Shown here in pieces: positions 27,341-35,860 of a DNA stretch of 64,000 nucleotides. This stretch comes from SIG607 sp045646245 (GTDB lineage: Bacteria > Bacillota > Clostridia > Oscillospirales > Acutalibacteraceae). The stretch's first letter is position 1. The number at the start of each line of letters is the position of its first letter. Under the pieces are notes generated by a model, which was not told the DNA's origin, did not search any database, and worked only from the letters and a program-made list of their open reading frames with translations. The stretch covers positions 1 to 64,000 of the forward strand of contig JAZRKJ010000083.1 of NCBI GenBank assembly GCA_045646245.1, given 5' to 3'. The position numbers and the translations under genes are program-made.

Positions 27341-27957
27341 AGTTTACTACCGTTTCAACGCCTATGATGGATGAAAACGCTTACCTTTTATCAAGCGATA
27401 AAGCGGCGATTATTATTGATCCCGGCGAAATGACCGAGGAAATAAGACGCTTTATAAAAGAAAACTCCGGTAAGGAATTTGCAATTCTTCTTACTCACAA
27501 TCATTTCGACCATATAATGGGAGCCAATGAAGCAAGAAACCTTTCGGGCGGCAAGGTATATATTTGTGAATACGACGCAAAAGGTCTGTTTGACAGTTCT
27601 TTAAACCTTTCAGAAAGGTTTTGCCTTGAATGCGAACCGTTTGAAGCTGACGAACTTGTCAACGACGCTGATGAACTTAATATAGGTGATATACCCGTAA
27701 AGGTGTTGCTTACACCGGGCCACAGTAAGGGTAGTGTCTGCTACGTTATAGGTGACAGAATATTCAGTGGTGACACGCTTTTCAGAATGAGTGTCGGCAG
27801 AACTGATTTTGTTGGAGGAGACAGAACCGAACAAGCAAAATCTTTAAAGCGCCTTTGCTCTATTGAGGGTGATTTTGAGGTTTATCCGGGTCACGGTCCG
27901 GCTACCAGACTGTCTTACGAAAAGCAATATAACCCTTATATAAAGGAAATTATGTAA
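27337..27957 (+). CDS. MBL-fold metallo-hydrolase (glyoxalase II-like)
   Basis: 206 aa from ATG 27337, which has GGAG 9 nt upstream and overlaps the dtd stop; an upstream TTG is less likely. Metal ligands: HNHFDH near residue 53, GHSKGS, SGDTLF and the last His in YPGHGP. The short form lacks the C-terminal substrate domain of true glyoxalase II, so a thioester or related hydrolase is as far as sequence goes. Confidence 0.87.
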   Translation: MKFTTVSTPMMDENAYLLSSDKAAIIIDPGEMTEEIRRFIKENSGKEFAILLTHNHFDHIMGANEARNLSGGKVYICEYDAKGLFDSSLNLSERFCLECEPFEADELVNDADELNIGDIPVKVLLTPGHSKGSVCYVIGDRIFSGDTLFRMSVGRTDFVGGDRTEQAKSLKRLCSIEGDFEVYPGHGPATRLSYEKQYNPYIKEIM

Positions 27958-29426
27958 TGAAACTGTGTTGCATTGGCCACGGCTTTCGTTATGAAACCGA
28001 AAAGTTGTGCCGTCTTTTTCTTCCCTTTGAAAAAATTGAAGTACTGGACGTTTATGAGGCTGACGATAAGGTTGCGGTAACAAAGCAAGATGGCGAAAAA
28101 ATTTACGCCTCTCTTAAAATCGGAGAAAAATTTTGTGAAAAAAGCAGAACCCTTTCCAAGCCTTTTACCGAAAGAGATGCCGAGAGGGAATTGGCAGCTC
28201 TTTTGTTTCTTTGTTTTGCGGAAGTGACCGACTACTCACCTAAATGGGGTATAGTAACGGGAATTCGTCCTGCAAGGCTTTATTCTGCAGTTATAAAAGA
28301 ATTGGGCAGCGAAGATGCCGCAAAAGAATTTTTTAAAAATAAGTTTTTTGTAAATGAAGAAAAAATTTCTCTATGTGAAGAAACCCATAAGGGCGAAGAA
28401 GAAATAATTCGGCTTTCACAAAACGATTCCTTTAGTCTTTATATTTCCGTGCCGTTTTGTCCTACCCGTTGTTCTTACTGCTCCTTTGTTTCCCATGCGG
28501 TGGAAAAGGCGGAAAAACTTATTCCCGAATACGTGGAGTATTTATGTAAGGAAATTAAAGCTACCGCCTTAATCGCTAAAGAGAATAATTTAAAACTTAC
28601 TACCGTTTATATGGGCGGCGGCACACCGACAACTCTTTCGGCGCAGCAGTTAACACGGGTGTTAAGCCTTATAAAAGAAAGCTTCGATTTTTCTACTGTG
28701 CGTGAATTTACGGTTGAAGCCGGCCGTCCCGATACCATTACAAAAGAAAAACTTATTGCGCTGAAAAATTGCGGTGTAGACCGAATAAGCATTAACCCTC
28801 AGACTATGAGTGACCAAGTTCTTCGCGCTATCGGAAGGGCTCATACTGCCGCGCAAACCGTGGAGGCTTTTATAATGGCGCGTGAAGTCGGGTTTGATAA
28901 TATAAATATGGACCTTATTGCCGGACTTCCCGGCGATGATTTTGAAACCTTTAAGGCTACATTAAATGAAATATTAAAGCTGGGTCCCGAAAGCGTTACA
29001 GTTCACTCTCTTTCCATGAAGCGTTCGTCACGTATGAACGTTTCGGGTGATTTTCCGGAAATCAAGGTTGGAAAAATTGCCGATGAAATGGTAGCTTACG
29101 CCAGAGAAACGCTTTCAAAAAACGGTATTACCCCTTACTATATGTACCGCCAGAGCAAGACTGTAGGCAATCTTGAAAACGTTGGATACGCCAAAAAGGG
29201 AAAAGAATGTTTATATAACGTTTATATTATGGATGAAACCCACACAATTCTTGCTTGCGGCGCTTCGGCAGTTACCAAAATGAGGGAACCCGGCGGAGAT
29301 TATATTGAAAGAATTTTCAATTTTAAATACCCGTATGAGTACATAGGGCGCTTTGATGAACTTCTGAACCGTAAAAAAGGAATAGGAGAGTTTTACGGTA
29401 AATACCCCATAAATTTATCATTATAA
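27957..29426 (+). CDS. hemZ: HemZ-type radical-SAM coproporphyrinogen dehydrogenase-like protein
   Basis: 489 aa. An N-terminal HemZ-specific region with PKWGIVTGIRPARLY precedes the radical-SAM domain (CPTRCSYCSF, then MGGGTPT and the GLPGDDFETFK segment). HemZ proteins resemble oxygen-independent coproporphyrinogen oxidases. No other haem-biosynthesis gene is present here, so the in vivo substrate is uncertain. It overlaps the previous stop by one base. Confidence 0.88.
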   Translation: MKLCCIGHGFRYETEKLCRLFLPFEKIEVLDVYEADDKVAVTKQDGEKIYASLKIGEKFCEKSRTLSKPFTERDAERELAALLFLCFAEVTDYSPKWGIVTGIRPARLYSAVIKELGSEDAAKEFFKNKFFVNEEKISLCEETHKGEEEIIRLSQNDSFSLYISVPFCPTRCSYCSFVSHAVEKAEKLIPEYVEYLCKEIKATALIAKENNLKLTTVYMGGGTPTTLSAQQLTRVLSLIKESFDFSTVREFTVEAGRPDTITKEKLIALKNCGVDRISINPQTMSDQVLRAIGRAHTAAQTVEAFIMAREVGFDNINMDLIAGLPGDDFETFKATLNEILKLGPESVTVHSLSMKRSSRMNVSGDFPEIKVGKIADEMVAYARETLSKNGITPYYMYRQSKTVGNLENVGYAKKGKECLYNVYIMDETHTILACGASAVTKMREPGGDYIERIFNFKYPYEYIGRFDELLNRKKGIGEFYGKYPINLSL

Positions 29427-29439
29427 AAGAGGAAAAAGT

Positions 29440-30126
29440 ATGGTTGAGAAAATAGGTATTGTTATTGCAGACGACGGTGAGTATGCTCCATTGATTGAAA
29501 AAATCAAAGTGAGCGAAAACGTTGGATTTTTCGGAAGAGATTGCCATAAATTTTTTGTTGGTGATATATGCGTTTTGGCACTTCATTGCGGAATAGGTAA
29601 GGTTAATGCCGCTGCAGGTGCCATGTATCTTTATGCGGAAGGTTGCGATACTATCCTTAACTATGGATATTCGGGCGGTGTTAGCGGTGTTAAGAAAGGC
29701 GACGTTATTATTAACGATCGTTTTCTTGAACATGATTTCGACCTTGTTTGTCTTGGATATAAGCCTTGTCAAAAACCGGGTCAGGATTATATTTATGATG
29801 CCGACCGAGATTTAACGGCCATGCTCGGTGAAATTTTTCCCGCCGCTAAAAAAGGTCTTGCGGTATCTGGTGATTGTTTTATCAGCGACGATGTTTTAAG
29901 AAACCGAATGAGGGATGAATTCGGCGCACTTTCGTGCGATATGGAAACCGCCGCTATTGCTTCGGTTTGTCACCAAACAGGTATTAAATTTGCCTGTGTC
30001 CGTCAAATTTCAGACGACGCGGGAGACGACGCCAACGCTTCCTATTCCTCCGTTGCGTATAGCGGTGATATTGCCCTAGCCGACGGAGTGCTTGAACTTA
30101 TAAAAGTACTGTCAGAAAGGAAATAA
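29440..30126 (+). CDS. mtnN: 5'-methylthioadenosine/S-adenosylhomocysteine nucleosidase
   Basis: 228 aa. Nucleosidase-fold elements are GIGKVNAAAG near 52-61, GYSGGVSGVKKGDV, and SCDMETAAIASVC, whose Glu contacts ribose, then RQISDDAGDDA with the catalytic-type Asp. It splits adenine from SAH or MTA; the S-ribosylhomocysteine formed is the LuxS substrate. It is somewhat diverged from well-studied MtnN, so a related purine nucleosidase is possible. Confidence 0.82.
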   Translation: MVEKIGIVIADDGEYAPLIEKIKVSENVGFFGRDCHKFFVGDICVLALHCGIGKVNAAAGAMYLYAEGCDTILNYGYSGGVSGVKKGDVIINDRFLEHDFDLVCLGYKPCQKPGQDYIYDADRDLTAMLGEIFPAAKKGLAVSGDCFISDDVLRNRMRDEFGALSCDMETAAIASVCHQTGIKFACVRQISDDAGDDANASYSSVAYSGDIALADGVLELIKVLSERK

Positions 30127-30128
30127 GT

Positions 30129-31850
30129 ATGAGTGATAAAAAAGTAAAAGCGCAGAACTTTGAACGCGGCGCCGTAATACTTCTTGCTTCTACAATTATA
30201 GTAAAAGTTATTGGCGCTATTTTTAAAATTCCGTTGCAAAGACTTATAGGCGATTTGGGATTTGGATATTTTTCATCTGCTTATGATTTGTTTTTGCCTA
30301 TTTACGCCCTTTCAATGGCAGGGCTTCCCATAGCTGTGTCGCGTCTTACGGCGGCAAGTGTAGCCGAAGGCAGGCTGAATGATGCGAGAAAAACATTAAA
30401 AATTGCGAAAAGCGCTTTTTTGGTTACCGGTATTGCAGGATTTATTATAATGCTGTTGGCTATTGTGCCTTACTCTTTAATGACTACCGATTCAAAATCC
30501 GAAGCCTTAAACGTGGGTATTTGCGTCCTTATGATAGCTCCTACCATTCTTTTTTGCAGTTATATGTCATCCTATCGCGGTTATTACGAAGGTATGCACA
30601 ATATGTATCCTACCGCAATTTCTGACATTATCGAGGCTCTCGGAAAACTGATTTTAGGTTTTTCTTTCGCTTACGTTGTCCTTAAAATTACGGGCGAAGT
30701 TGCGTATGCGGCTGCCGGTGCGCTGGCAGGTATTATGGTAGGTACTATTGCTGCTAATGCGTATCTTATATTAAGACACAAAATTGTGGGTGATCCCATT
30801 AAAAAAGAAGACCTTGAAAAATCACCTGCTGCCAAAACAGGGAAGGCTATTCTGAAAGCTCTTTTGATTATCGCAGTTCCCGTTGCTCTCAGTTCTTTGG
30901 CTAATAACGTTACCCTGTTTATAGATACCTTTATGGTTAAATGGCAACTCAAAAACGTTATGGAATCTTCTTTTGAGTTTGTTAAAAATATGTATATAGA
31001 TTCGTTTAACGATTATAATGCTTCTGCCGCAGAGTTCGGCAGAGAAGCGCTTAACGCTTCTAATATGCCGACTTTTCTTTACGGAATACGGGGTGAAGCG
31101 TACGTACTGTACAATCTGATTCCAACCATTACCGCAACTTTAGGCATTGGTTCGGTGCCTTTTCTTACTACTGTTTGGGTCGAAAAGAATATGGCTGCCG
31201 TTAAAAAGACAATGGAAACTATTATGCGTACCACTGCGGTTATAGCCATTCCTGCAGGTATTGGGCTCTGTGCTATTGCTCCAAGTGTTATGGGGCTGCT
31301 TTACGACGGAGTTGCTCCTGTTGAAATTGGTGCTCCGATACTTCGTATACTGGGTATTGCTGCTGTTTTTTCAGGGCTCAGCGTTCCTATGACAAATATG
31401 CTTCAGGCTATTGGAAAACCAATGCTTCCTGTTAGAAATATTGCTATTGGCGCCGTTTTGAAAATTGTGGTTAACTTTATTCTCGTCGGTAGACCTGAGC
31501 TTAACATTATGGGTGCGCCTATAGGAACTACTCTTTGCTACGTGTATATTTTCGCTTCAAATATGTACTGTCTTATAAAGCATACGGGTGTTAAATTTAA
31601 TTTCGTTGCTGTTATTATTAAACCATTTGTTTCCGCTCTTTGCTGCGGAGGCGCGGCTTTTGGTGTGTCTTTTGCCTGTGAATATTTAAAACTGAGCAAT
31701 TTAATAACCACTGCTTTAAGTGTTATTACAGCAGTAATTGTGTATTTTATAGTACTTTTTGCTCTTAAAACCTTGTCAAAAGAAGACATTGAAGGTTTTC
31801 CGAAAGGCAAAGCTATAGCAAGAGTGTTGGAAAAATTGCATTTTATTTAG
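30129..31850 (+). CDS. SpoVB/YabM-like MOP-superfamily polysaccharide flippase
   Basis: 573 aa with about 14 membrane helices and the N-terminal FxRGAxxLxxxxxxxKxxGxxxxxPLxxxxG pattern of the SpoVB/MurJ-like flippases. Such proteins move lipid-linked wall or cortex precursors across the membrane. In Bacillus the homologue yabM precedes mazG (yabN), rqcP (yabO), yabP, yabQ, divIC and yabR, the same order as here. AGAAAGGAAA precedes the ATG, 2 nt after mtnN. Confidence 0.87.
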   Translation: MSDKKVKAQNFERGAVILLASTIIVKVIGAIFKIPLQRLIGDLGFGYFSSAYDLFLPIYALSMAGLPIAVSRLTAASVAEGRLNDARKTLKIAKSAFLVTGIAGFIIMLLAIVPYSLMTTDSKSEALNVGICVLMIAPTILFCSYMSSYRGYYEGMHNMYPTAISDIIEALGKLILGFSFAYVVLKITGEVAYAAAGALAGIMVGTIAANAYLILRHKIVGDPIKKEDLEKSPAAKTGKAILKALLIIAVPVALSSLANNVTLFIDTFMVKWQLKNVMESSFEFVKNMYIDSFNDYNASAAEFGREALNASNMPTFLYGIRGEAYVLYNLIPTITATLGIGSVPFLTTVWVEKNMAAVKKTMETIMRTTAVIAIPAGIGLCAIAPSVMGLLYDGVAPVEIGAPILRILGIAAVFSGLSVPMTNMLQAIGKPMLPVRNIAIGAVLKIVVNFILVGRPELNIMGAPIGTTLCYVYIFASNMYCLIKHTGVKFNFVAVIIKPFVSALCCGGAAFGVSFACEYLKLSNLITTALSVITAVIVYFIVLFALKTLSKEDIEGFPKGKAIARVLEKLHFI

Positions 31851-31957
31851 TAAAATTAGTAGAAATTTACGATTTCAGTGTCTTTTTTAACAGTTTTTTT
31901 TAAAATATCTATTGATTTTTAGGTGAAAATATGGTAAATATAAATGTAGGAGTTTTT

Positions 31958-32734
31958 ATGGAAAAGTATTCTATGGAAGATTTTTTGGAAATTATGAAAA
32001 AACTGCGCGCACCTGACGGTTGCCCGTGGGATAGGGAGCAAACGCATGCTTCTATTCGCAATAATTTCCTTGAAGAAGCTTATGAAGCTGTGGATGCTAT
32101 CGACAGGGATAATACTGACGATATGTGTGAAGAATTAGGCGACGTACTTATGCAGGTTGTCTTCCACGCAATTATGGCAGAGGAAGAGGGAAGGTTTGAT
32201 TTCTCTGATGTTGTAGACGGTGTTTCCAAAAAACTCGTTTACCGTCATCCTCACGTATTTGGCGACGCAAAGGCTGATACCAGCGAAAAGGTGTTGGATA
32301 ATTGGGAAAAGCTTAAGAGAGTTGAAAAATCTCAAGAAACCTATTCCGATACTTTGCGTAGTGTTCCCGCAGCTTTTCCCGCGTTGCTTAGGGCGCAAAA
32401 GGTTCAAAAACGCGCTTCAAAAGCCGGTTATGATTTTGATTCTTCGGCAGCCGCTCTTCTAAAAGTTAAAGAAGAAACGTCAGAAGTAACGGAAATTATT
32501 GATTCAGGCGATAAAGAACGTCTCACCGAGGAGCTTGGAGATTTACTATTTTCGGTTGTAAATGTAGGAAGACTTTTGGGTATTGACTGTGAAGAGGCTT
32601 TGGGTAAAGCTACTTCAAAATTCATCCATCGTTTTGAGGACGCCGAAAAGGAAATTATAAAAGATGGTTTTGATATGAAGGATTTGTCTGCGGACAAGCT
32701 TGATGAATATTGGAATCGTGTAAAGAATTATTGA
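31958..32734 (+). CDS. mazG: Nucleoside triphosphate pyrophosphohydrolase MazG
   Basis: 258 aa. Two tandem all-alpha NTP-PPase domains; the first begins with the signature LRAPDGCPWDREQTH and has EEAYEA...EELGD metal ligands, the second has KEETSEV and EELGDLLF. It hydrolyses NTPs to NMPs and may lower alarmone or damaged-nucleotide levels. I chose ATG 31958 (TAGGAG 5 nt upstream; product starts at MEKYSMEDF) over an ATG 27 nt earlier, which also has an AGGTG. Confidence 0.93.
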   Translation: MEKYSMEDFLEIMKKLRAPDGCPWDREQTHASIRNNFLEEAYEAVDAIDRDNTDDMCEELGDVLMQVVFHAIMAEEEGRFDFSDVVDGVSKKLVYRHPHVFGDAKADTSEKVLDNWEKLKRVEKSQETYSDTLRSVPAAFPALLRAQKVQKRASKAGYDFDSSAAALLKVKEETSEVTEIIDSGDKERLTEELGDLLFSVVNVGRLLGIDCEEALGKATSKFIHRFEDAEKEIIKDGFDMKDLSADKLDEYWNRVKNY

Positions 32735-32759
32735 TTTCATACAGTACTTGTGATATAAT
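32731..32759 (+). promoter_or_regulatory. Extended -10 promoter of hup
   Basis: TTGATT (32731-32736), 17-nt spacer, then TGA-TATAAT (-10 at 32754-32759). The extended -10 and perfect hexamer suit a highly expressed gene. Confidence 0.85.
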
Positions 32760-32792
32760 ACTGTTGAAAATATTAAAATGGAGGTCATGAAA

Positions 32793-33062
32793 ATGAACAA
32801 AACTGAACTCATCGCTGCTATCGCTAATAAAGCCGGTATCGAGAAAAAAGTAGCTGACAAAGCCCTTGCTGCTTTCATCGAAACTGTTCAGGCTGAACTT
32901 AAGGCTGGCGAAAAGGTTGCTTTAGTTGGCTTCGGTACTTTCGAAGTACGCGAACGCGCTGCTAGAACCGGTATCAATCCTTTAACCAAGGAAAAGATTG
33001 AAATCGCTGCTTCTAAGGCTCCTGTATTCAAAGCTGGTAAAGCTTTCAAAGACGCTATCTAA
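32793..33062 (+). CDS. hup: HU family DNA-binding protein
   Basis: 89 aa from ATG 32793, which has TGGAGG 8 nt upstream and gives the standard MNKTELI start; an ATG at 32778 overlaps that ribosome site. The DNA-binding arm (GFGTFEVRERAARTGINP) and the final KAGKAFKDAI are canonical. It has its own promoter and terminator, so it is a separate unit inserted in the otherwise Bacillus-like mazG-rqcP-yabP order. Confidence 0.96.
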   Translation: MNKTELIAAIANKAGIEKKVADKALAAFIETVQAELKAGEKVALVGFGTFEVRERAARTGINPLTKEKIEIAASKAPVFKAGKAFKDAI

Positions 33063-33072
33063 TAAAATCAGT

Positions 33073-33100
33073 GCCACCCGTCAGGGTGGCTCGGTTTTTT
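33073..33100 (+). terminator. Rho-independent terminator of hup
   Basis: Perfect GCCACCC/GGGTGGC stem with a GTCA loop, followed by CGG and six Ts. Some read-through is probably needed for rqcP, which has no obvious promoter of its own. Confidence 0.9.
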
Positions 33101-33112
33101 ATGGAGTAATTT

Positions 33113-33355
33113 ATGAGACTTGATAAATATTTAAAAGTTGCACGTATTATTAAACGTCGCACCGTTGCCAATGAAGCCTGTGATGCAGGAAGAGTAACTG
33201 TAAACGAAAAAGTTGCTCGCGCTTCTTATGATGTAAAAGCAGGCGATATTATTGAAATCGCTTTTGGTACAAGAACCGTTAAGGTTCAGGTAACTTCGGT
33301 TGCGGAAACTGTTAAAAAAGATGATGCAGCTTCTCTTTATAAAATAATCGAATAA
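33113..33355 (+). CDS. rqcP: RqcP/YabO S4-domain ribosome quality control factor
   Basis: 80 aa, almost entirely an S4 domain (MRLDKYLKVARIIKRRTVA, then GRVTVN). RqcP binds stalled 50S-peptidyl-tRNA and supports RqcH-driven C-terminal alanine tailing. Length and position (before yabP) separate it from Hsp15. TGGAG precedes the ATG. Confidence 0.92.
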   Translation: MRLDKYLKVARIIKRRTVANEACDAGRVTVNEKVARASYDVKAGDIIEIAFGTRTVKVQVTSVAETVKKDDAASLYKIIE

Positions 33356-33399
33356 ACCGTTACCCTTTGCAATATATTGTTGTGAAGGGTGGTTTTTTT
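33355..33399 (+). promoter_or_regulatory. Hairpin with U-tract that contains the yabP ribosome site
   Basis: AACC + ACCCTT (33355-33367) pairs with AAGGGT + GGTT (33385-33394), with a small bulge; the loop contains a self-complementary CAATATATTG. Seven Ts (33393-33399) follow and lead directly into the yabP ATG. The 3' arm includes AAGGGTGG, the only candidate Shine-Dalgarno for yabP. It may act as a terminator or mask yabP translation. Confidence 0.5.
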
Positions 33400-33675
33400 A
33401 TGAACGCAAATGATAGTTGTTTTCCGCACACGATTATTATGGAAGACAGAAAGAAAATTTCTTTAACCGGAATTAAGGATATTTTGAGTTTTGACGATGA
33501 AACGGTTAGTGTGATATCGGTAATGGGAAAAGCGGTAATAAGAGGAAAGGAAATTAAAATAGAAAGTTTTAACGTTGAAAACGGCGATATGGTGATAGAA
33601 GGAAGATTTGACGCCTTGGTTTATCTCAACGATTCCTCTGCCAAAGGCTCGGTAATAAGGAGACTTTTTAAATAA
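33400..33675 (+). CDS. yabP: Sporulation protein YabP
   Basis: 91 aa from ATG 33400 (AAGGGTGG 7 nt upstream). The beta-rich core with DRKKISLTGIKDILSFDDE, then VRG-type turns and IEGRFDAL, fits the YabP/YqfC family, needed in spore coat/cortex development with YabQ. It lies directly before yabQ with no gap. Confidence 0.88.
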   Translation: MNANDSCFPHTIIMEDRKKISLTGIKDILSFDDETVSVISVMGKAVIRGKEIKIESFNVENGDMVIEGRFDALVYLNDSSAKGSVIRRLFK

Positions 33676-34122
33676 ATGTGGGAAATTAGCATTGGATTTC
33701 AAACCGTGTCTTTTCTCTGTGCCGTTTTGGTAGGAGTTATTTGGGCAACAGCCTTTGACTGCTTTCGAGCTGTTAGAAAAACTGTTAAGCATTCCGCCGT
33801 TTTAGTGTTTTTTGAAGATTTGCTTTTGTTTTTGGCTTTTACTTTTATCACTTTTATGCTTTTAATGGCGCGTTGTAACGGGGAAGTGCGAGGATACATT
33901 TTAGTGGGTGAAGCTATTGGTTTTATATTATGCAGATTGACTTTCTCCCGCCTTACATTGCCTTTTTTTAGCTTGATATTATCTTTTATGCTTAAAATTT
34001 TCAGTAAAATAAATTATCATTTAGACCGTTTCGGTGCCTTTTTAGAGAAAAATACGGATAAAATGTGGTTAAATATCAAAAAAACTTTCAAAAAAATTAA
34101 AGTTATAAGAAAAAACTCTTGA
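33676..34122 (+). CDS. yabQ: Spore cortex biosynthesis protein YabQ
   Basis: 148 aa with an N-terminal set of about four membrane helices (residues 8-28, 42-62, 72-90, 95-112) and a basic tail. The start (GFQTVSFLCAVLVGVIWA followed by DCFRAVRK) is the family pattern. Required for spore cortex formation in Bacillus. The ATG abuts the yabP stop. Confidence 0.88.
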   Translation: MWEISIGFQTVSFLCAVLVGVIWATAFDCFRAVRKTVKHSAVLVFFEDLLLFLAFTFITFMLLMARCNGEVRGYILVGEAIGFILCRLTFSRLTLPFFSLILSFMLKIFSKINYHLDRFGAFLEKNTDKMWLNIKKTFKKIKVIRKNS

Positions 34123-34126
34123 AACA

Positions 34127-34154
34127 TTGACAGTAAATGTTGTATACTTATTAT
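34127..34154 (+). promoter_or_regulatory. Putative promoter of divIC
   Basis: TTGACA (34127-34132), 16-nt spacer, TATTAT (34149-34154). It would free the vegetative division gene from the sporulation genes upstream. Confidence 0.6.
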
Positions 34155-34183
34155 GAAGTATTTTTATTGTGGAGTAATGTGTT

Positions 34184-34468
34184 ATGAAAAAGCGCAAGGA
34201 TAATAGCATACTTTTACGTGTTTTGGTTCTCTGCGTGTCTGTGTATTTAGTTTACTCTCTTTCGTCGCTTTGGGGTGACCTTAACGACGGCAGGAAAAAA
34301 CTTCGTGAATATGAAGAACAAATTGCCCAAACCAATCAAATGATTGAACAATATAAAGAATTACTCAGCGAAGGCAACGAAGCCAAAATTATTGAAAAAG
34401 CTGCCCGTGACAGACTGGGATATGTCTTTGCGGACGAGCAGGTTTATATAGATGTTTCCGGACGCTGA
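34184..34468 (+). CDS. divIC: Septum formation initiator DivIC/FtsB-like
   Basis: 94 aa: basic cytoplasmic tail, one membrane helix (residues 9-29), a coiled coil (31-64) and the conserved end ARDRLGYVFADEQVYID. It forms part of the divisome sub-complex with FtsL and DivIB at the membrane. TGGAG precedes the ATG. Confidence 0.92.
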   Translation: MKKRKDNSILLRVLVLCVSVYLVYSLSSLWGDLNDGRKKLREYEEQIAQTNQMIEQYKELLSEGNEAKIIEKAARDRLGYVFADEQVYIDVSGR

Positions 34469-34499
34469 AACAATAATTTAAGGGGGAACTGCATAATTT

Positions 34500-34952
34500 A
34501 TGCAAATTGAGGTTGGACAAATAGTAGAAGGAAAAATCACAGGTATTACAAATTTCGGAGTTTTTGTAGACTTAGGTGATAATAAAAGCGGTATGGTACA
34601 TATATCGGAAGTTGCAAAGAGCTACGTTACCGATATCCGCGAATTTGTAAAAGAAAACGATACCGTAAAAATGAAGGTGTTAAGCGTCGGTGACGACGGT
34701 AAAATCAGCCTTAGTATTAAACGCGCTGTGGAAGAACCCAAGAAAGAACGCTTTGAAAAGAAGCAGAATCTTTCTTCGCGTGAACCTGCTAAGTTTGACC
34801 CCTCTTACACTTGGGCACCCAAGAAGCAGGAGCCTGCATCCTTCGAGGAAATGATGAACCGCTTTAAGCAAACAAGCGACGAAAAGTTTTCCGACTTAAA
34901 ACGTAAAAATCCGGAAAATCGTCGTTCGAAACGTGGTGCCGGTGTTAAGTAG
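34500..34952 (+). CDS. yabR: S1-domain RNA-binding protein (YabR-like)
   Basis: 150 aa. One S1 domain at residues 1-75 (VGQIVEGKITGITNFGVFVDL, then GMVHISEVA) and a basic, disordered C-terminus ending in KRGAGVK. Probably binds RNA or ribosomes; precise role unknown. It closes the yab/divIC cluster as in Bacillus and has AAGGGGGA upstream. Confidence 0.88.
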   Translation: MQIEVGQIVEGKITGITNFGVFVDLGDNKSGMVHISEVAKSYVTDIREFVKENDTVKMKVLSVGDDGKISLSIKRAVEEPKKERFEKKQNLSSREPAKFDPSYTWAPKKQEPASFEEMMNRFKQTSDEKFSDLKRKNPENRRSKRGAGVK

Positions 34953-34959
34953 TTTCTTT

Positions 34960-34987
34960 AGGCAGACATTCAGTCTGCCTTTTTTTT
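34960..34987 (+). terminator. Rho-independent terminator after yabR
   Basis: Stem AGGCAGAC/GTCTGCCT with an ATTCA loop, continuing into an eight-T run. Confidence 0.93.
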
Positions 34988-35002
34988 GAAAGGATGAAAA
35001 AA

Positions 35003-35845
35003 GTGAGAGAAATTTCCGTAGCACAGGTGAGAGATACCGTTGCTCGTCTTTGCATTAGCGCTAACCGTATACTTCCACCCGATATTGTCGGTAAAATTAA
35101 TGAATTTAAAGCTTCGGAAACCAACCCTACCGCTCGTGCGGTGCTTTGTGATATCGAAGCTAATATTGATGCGGCAAGGGAGCTTACTGTGCCCGTTTGT
35201 CAAGATACGGGAATGGCGGTTGTTTTTATTAAAATCGGTCAAGAAGTTCGTTTTACCAACGGTTATGTTTACGATGCAATTAACGAAGGTGTTAAAATAG
35301 GGTATACCGAAGGACTGCTACGAAAATCAGTTGTAAAAGACCCTTTAAGAAGAATAAACACCGAAGATAATACTCCTGCAATTATTCATACCGAAATTAT
35401 AGAAGGCGATAAAGTTGAAATAACCGTTGCGCCAAAAGGTTTCGGTAGTGAAAATATGAGTAAGGTTAGTATGCTTACCCCAAGCGCGGGAAGAAGCGGT
35501 GTGATTAAAGCGGTAATTGATATTGTAAAAGCTGCCGCATCTAATCCTTGCCCGCCTATGGTTGTGGGTGTTGGAATCGGTGGAGATTTTGAACAGTGTG
35601 CTTTGCTTTCAAAAAAAGCGCTTTGCAGATCGTCTGATTTAAGAAATCCCGACCCGTATTATGAGGAAATGGAAATAGAACTGTTAACCGAAATTAACAA
35701 ACTGGGGATTGGACCGCAAGGCTTTGGTGGAGACACTACTGCGCTTTATGTAAACGTTGAAACTGCGCCTACGCATATTGCAGGTCTGCCTGTAGCGGTT
35801 AACATTGGCTGTCACGTAACAAGGCACGAAACAGCGGTTATTTAA
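35003..35845 (+). CDS. Class I fumarate hydratase, alpha subunit
   Basis: 280 aa from GTG 35003: AAAGGATG lies 6 nt upstream and homologues begin with MREI, whereas the ATG at 34994 overlaps the ribosome site. Conserved parts are PVCQDTGMAVVF, GSENMSKVSML, CPPMVVGVGIGG and GPQGFGGDTTAL; the cysteines at these sites bind the [4Fe-4S] cluster that converts fumarate and malate. The beta subunit, normally the next gene, is not here; it is at 58155 on the other strand. An alternative substrate such as tartrate is possible. Confidence 0.9.
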   Translation: MREISVAQVRDTVARLCISANRILPPDIVGKINEFKASETNPTARAVLCDIEANIDAARELTVPVCQDTGMAVVFIKIGQEVRFTNGYVYDAINEGVKIGYTEGLLRKSVVKDPLRRINTEDNTPAIIHTEIIEGDKVEITVAPKGFGSENMSKVSMLTPSAGRSGVIKAVIDIVKAAASNPCPPMVVGVGIGGDFEQCALLSKKALCRSSDLRNPDPYYEEMEIELLTEINKLGIGPQGFGGDTTALYVNVETAPTHIAGLPVAVNIGCHVTRHETAVI

Positions 35846-35860
35846 TTATAAGGAGTAATA

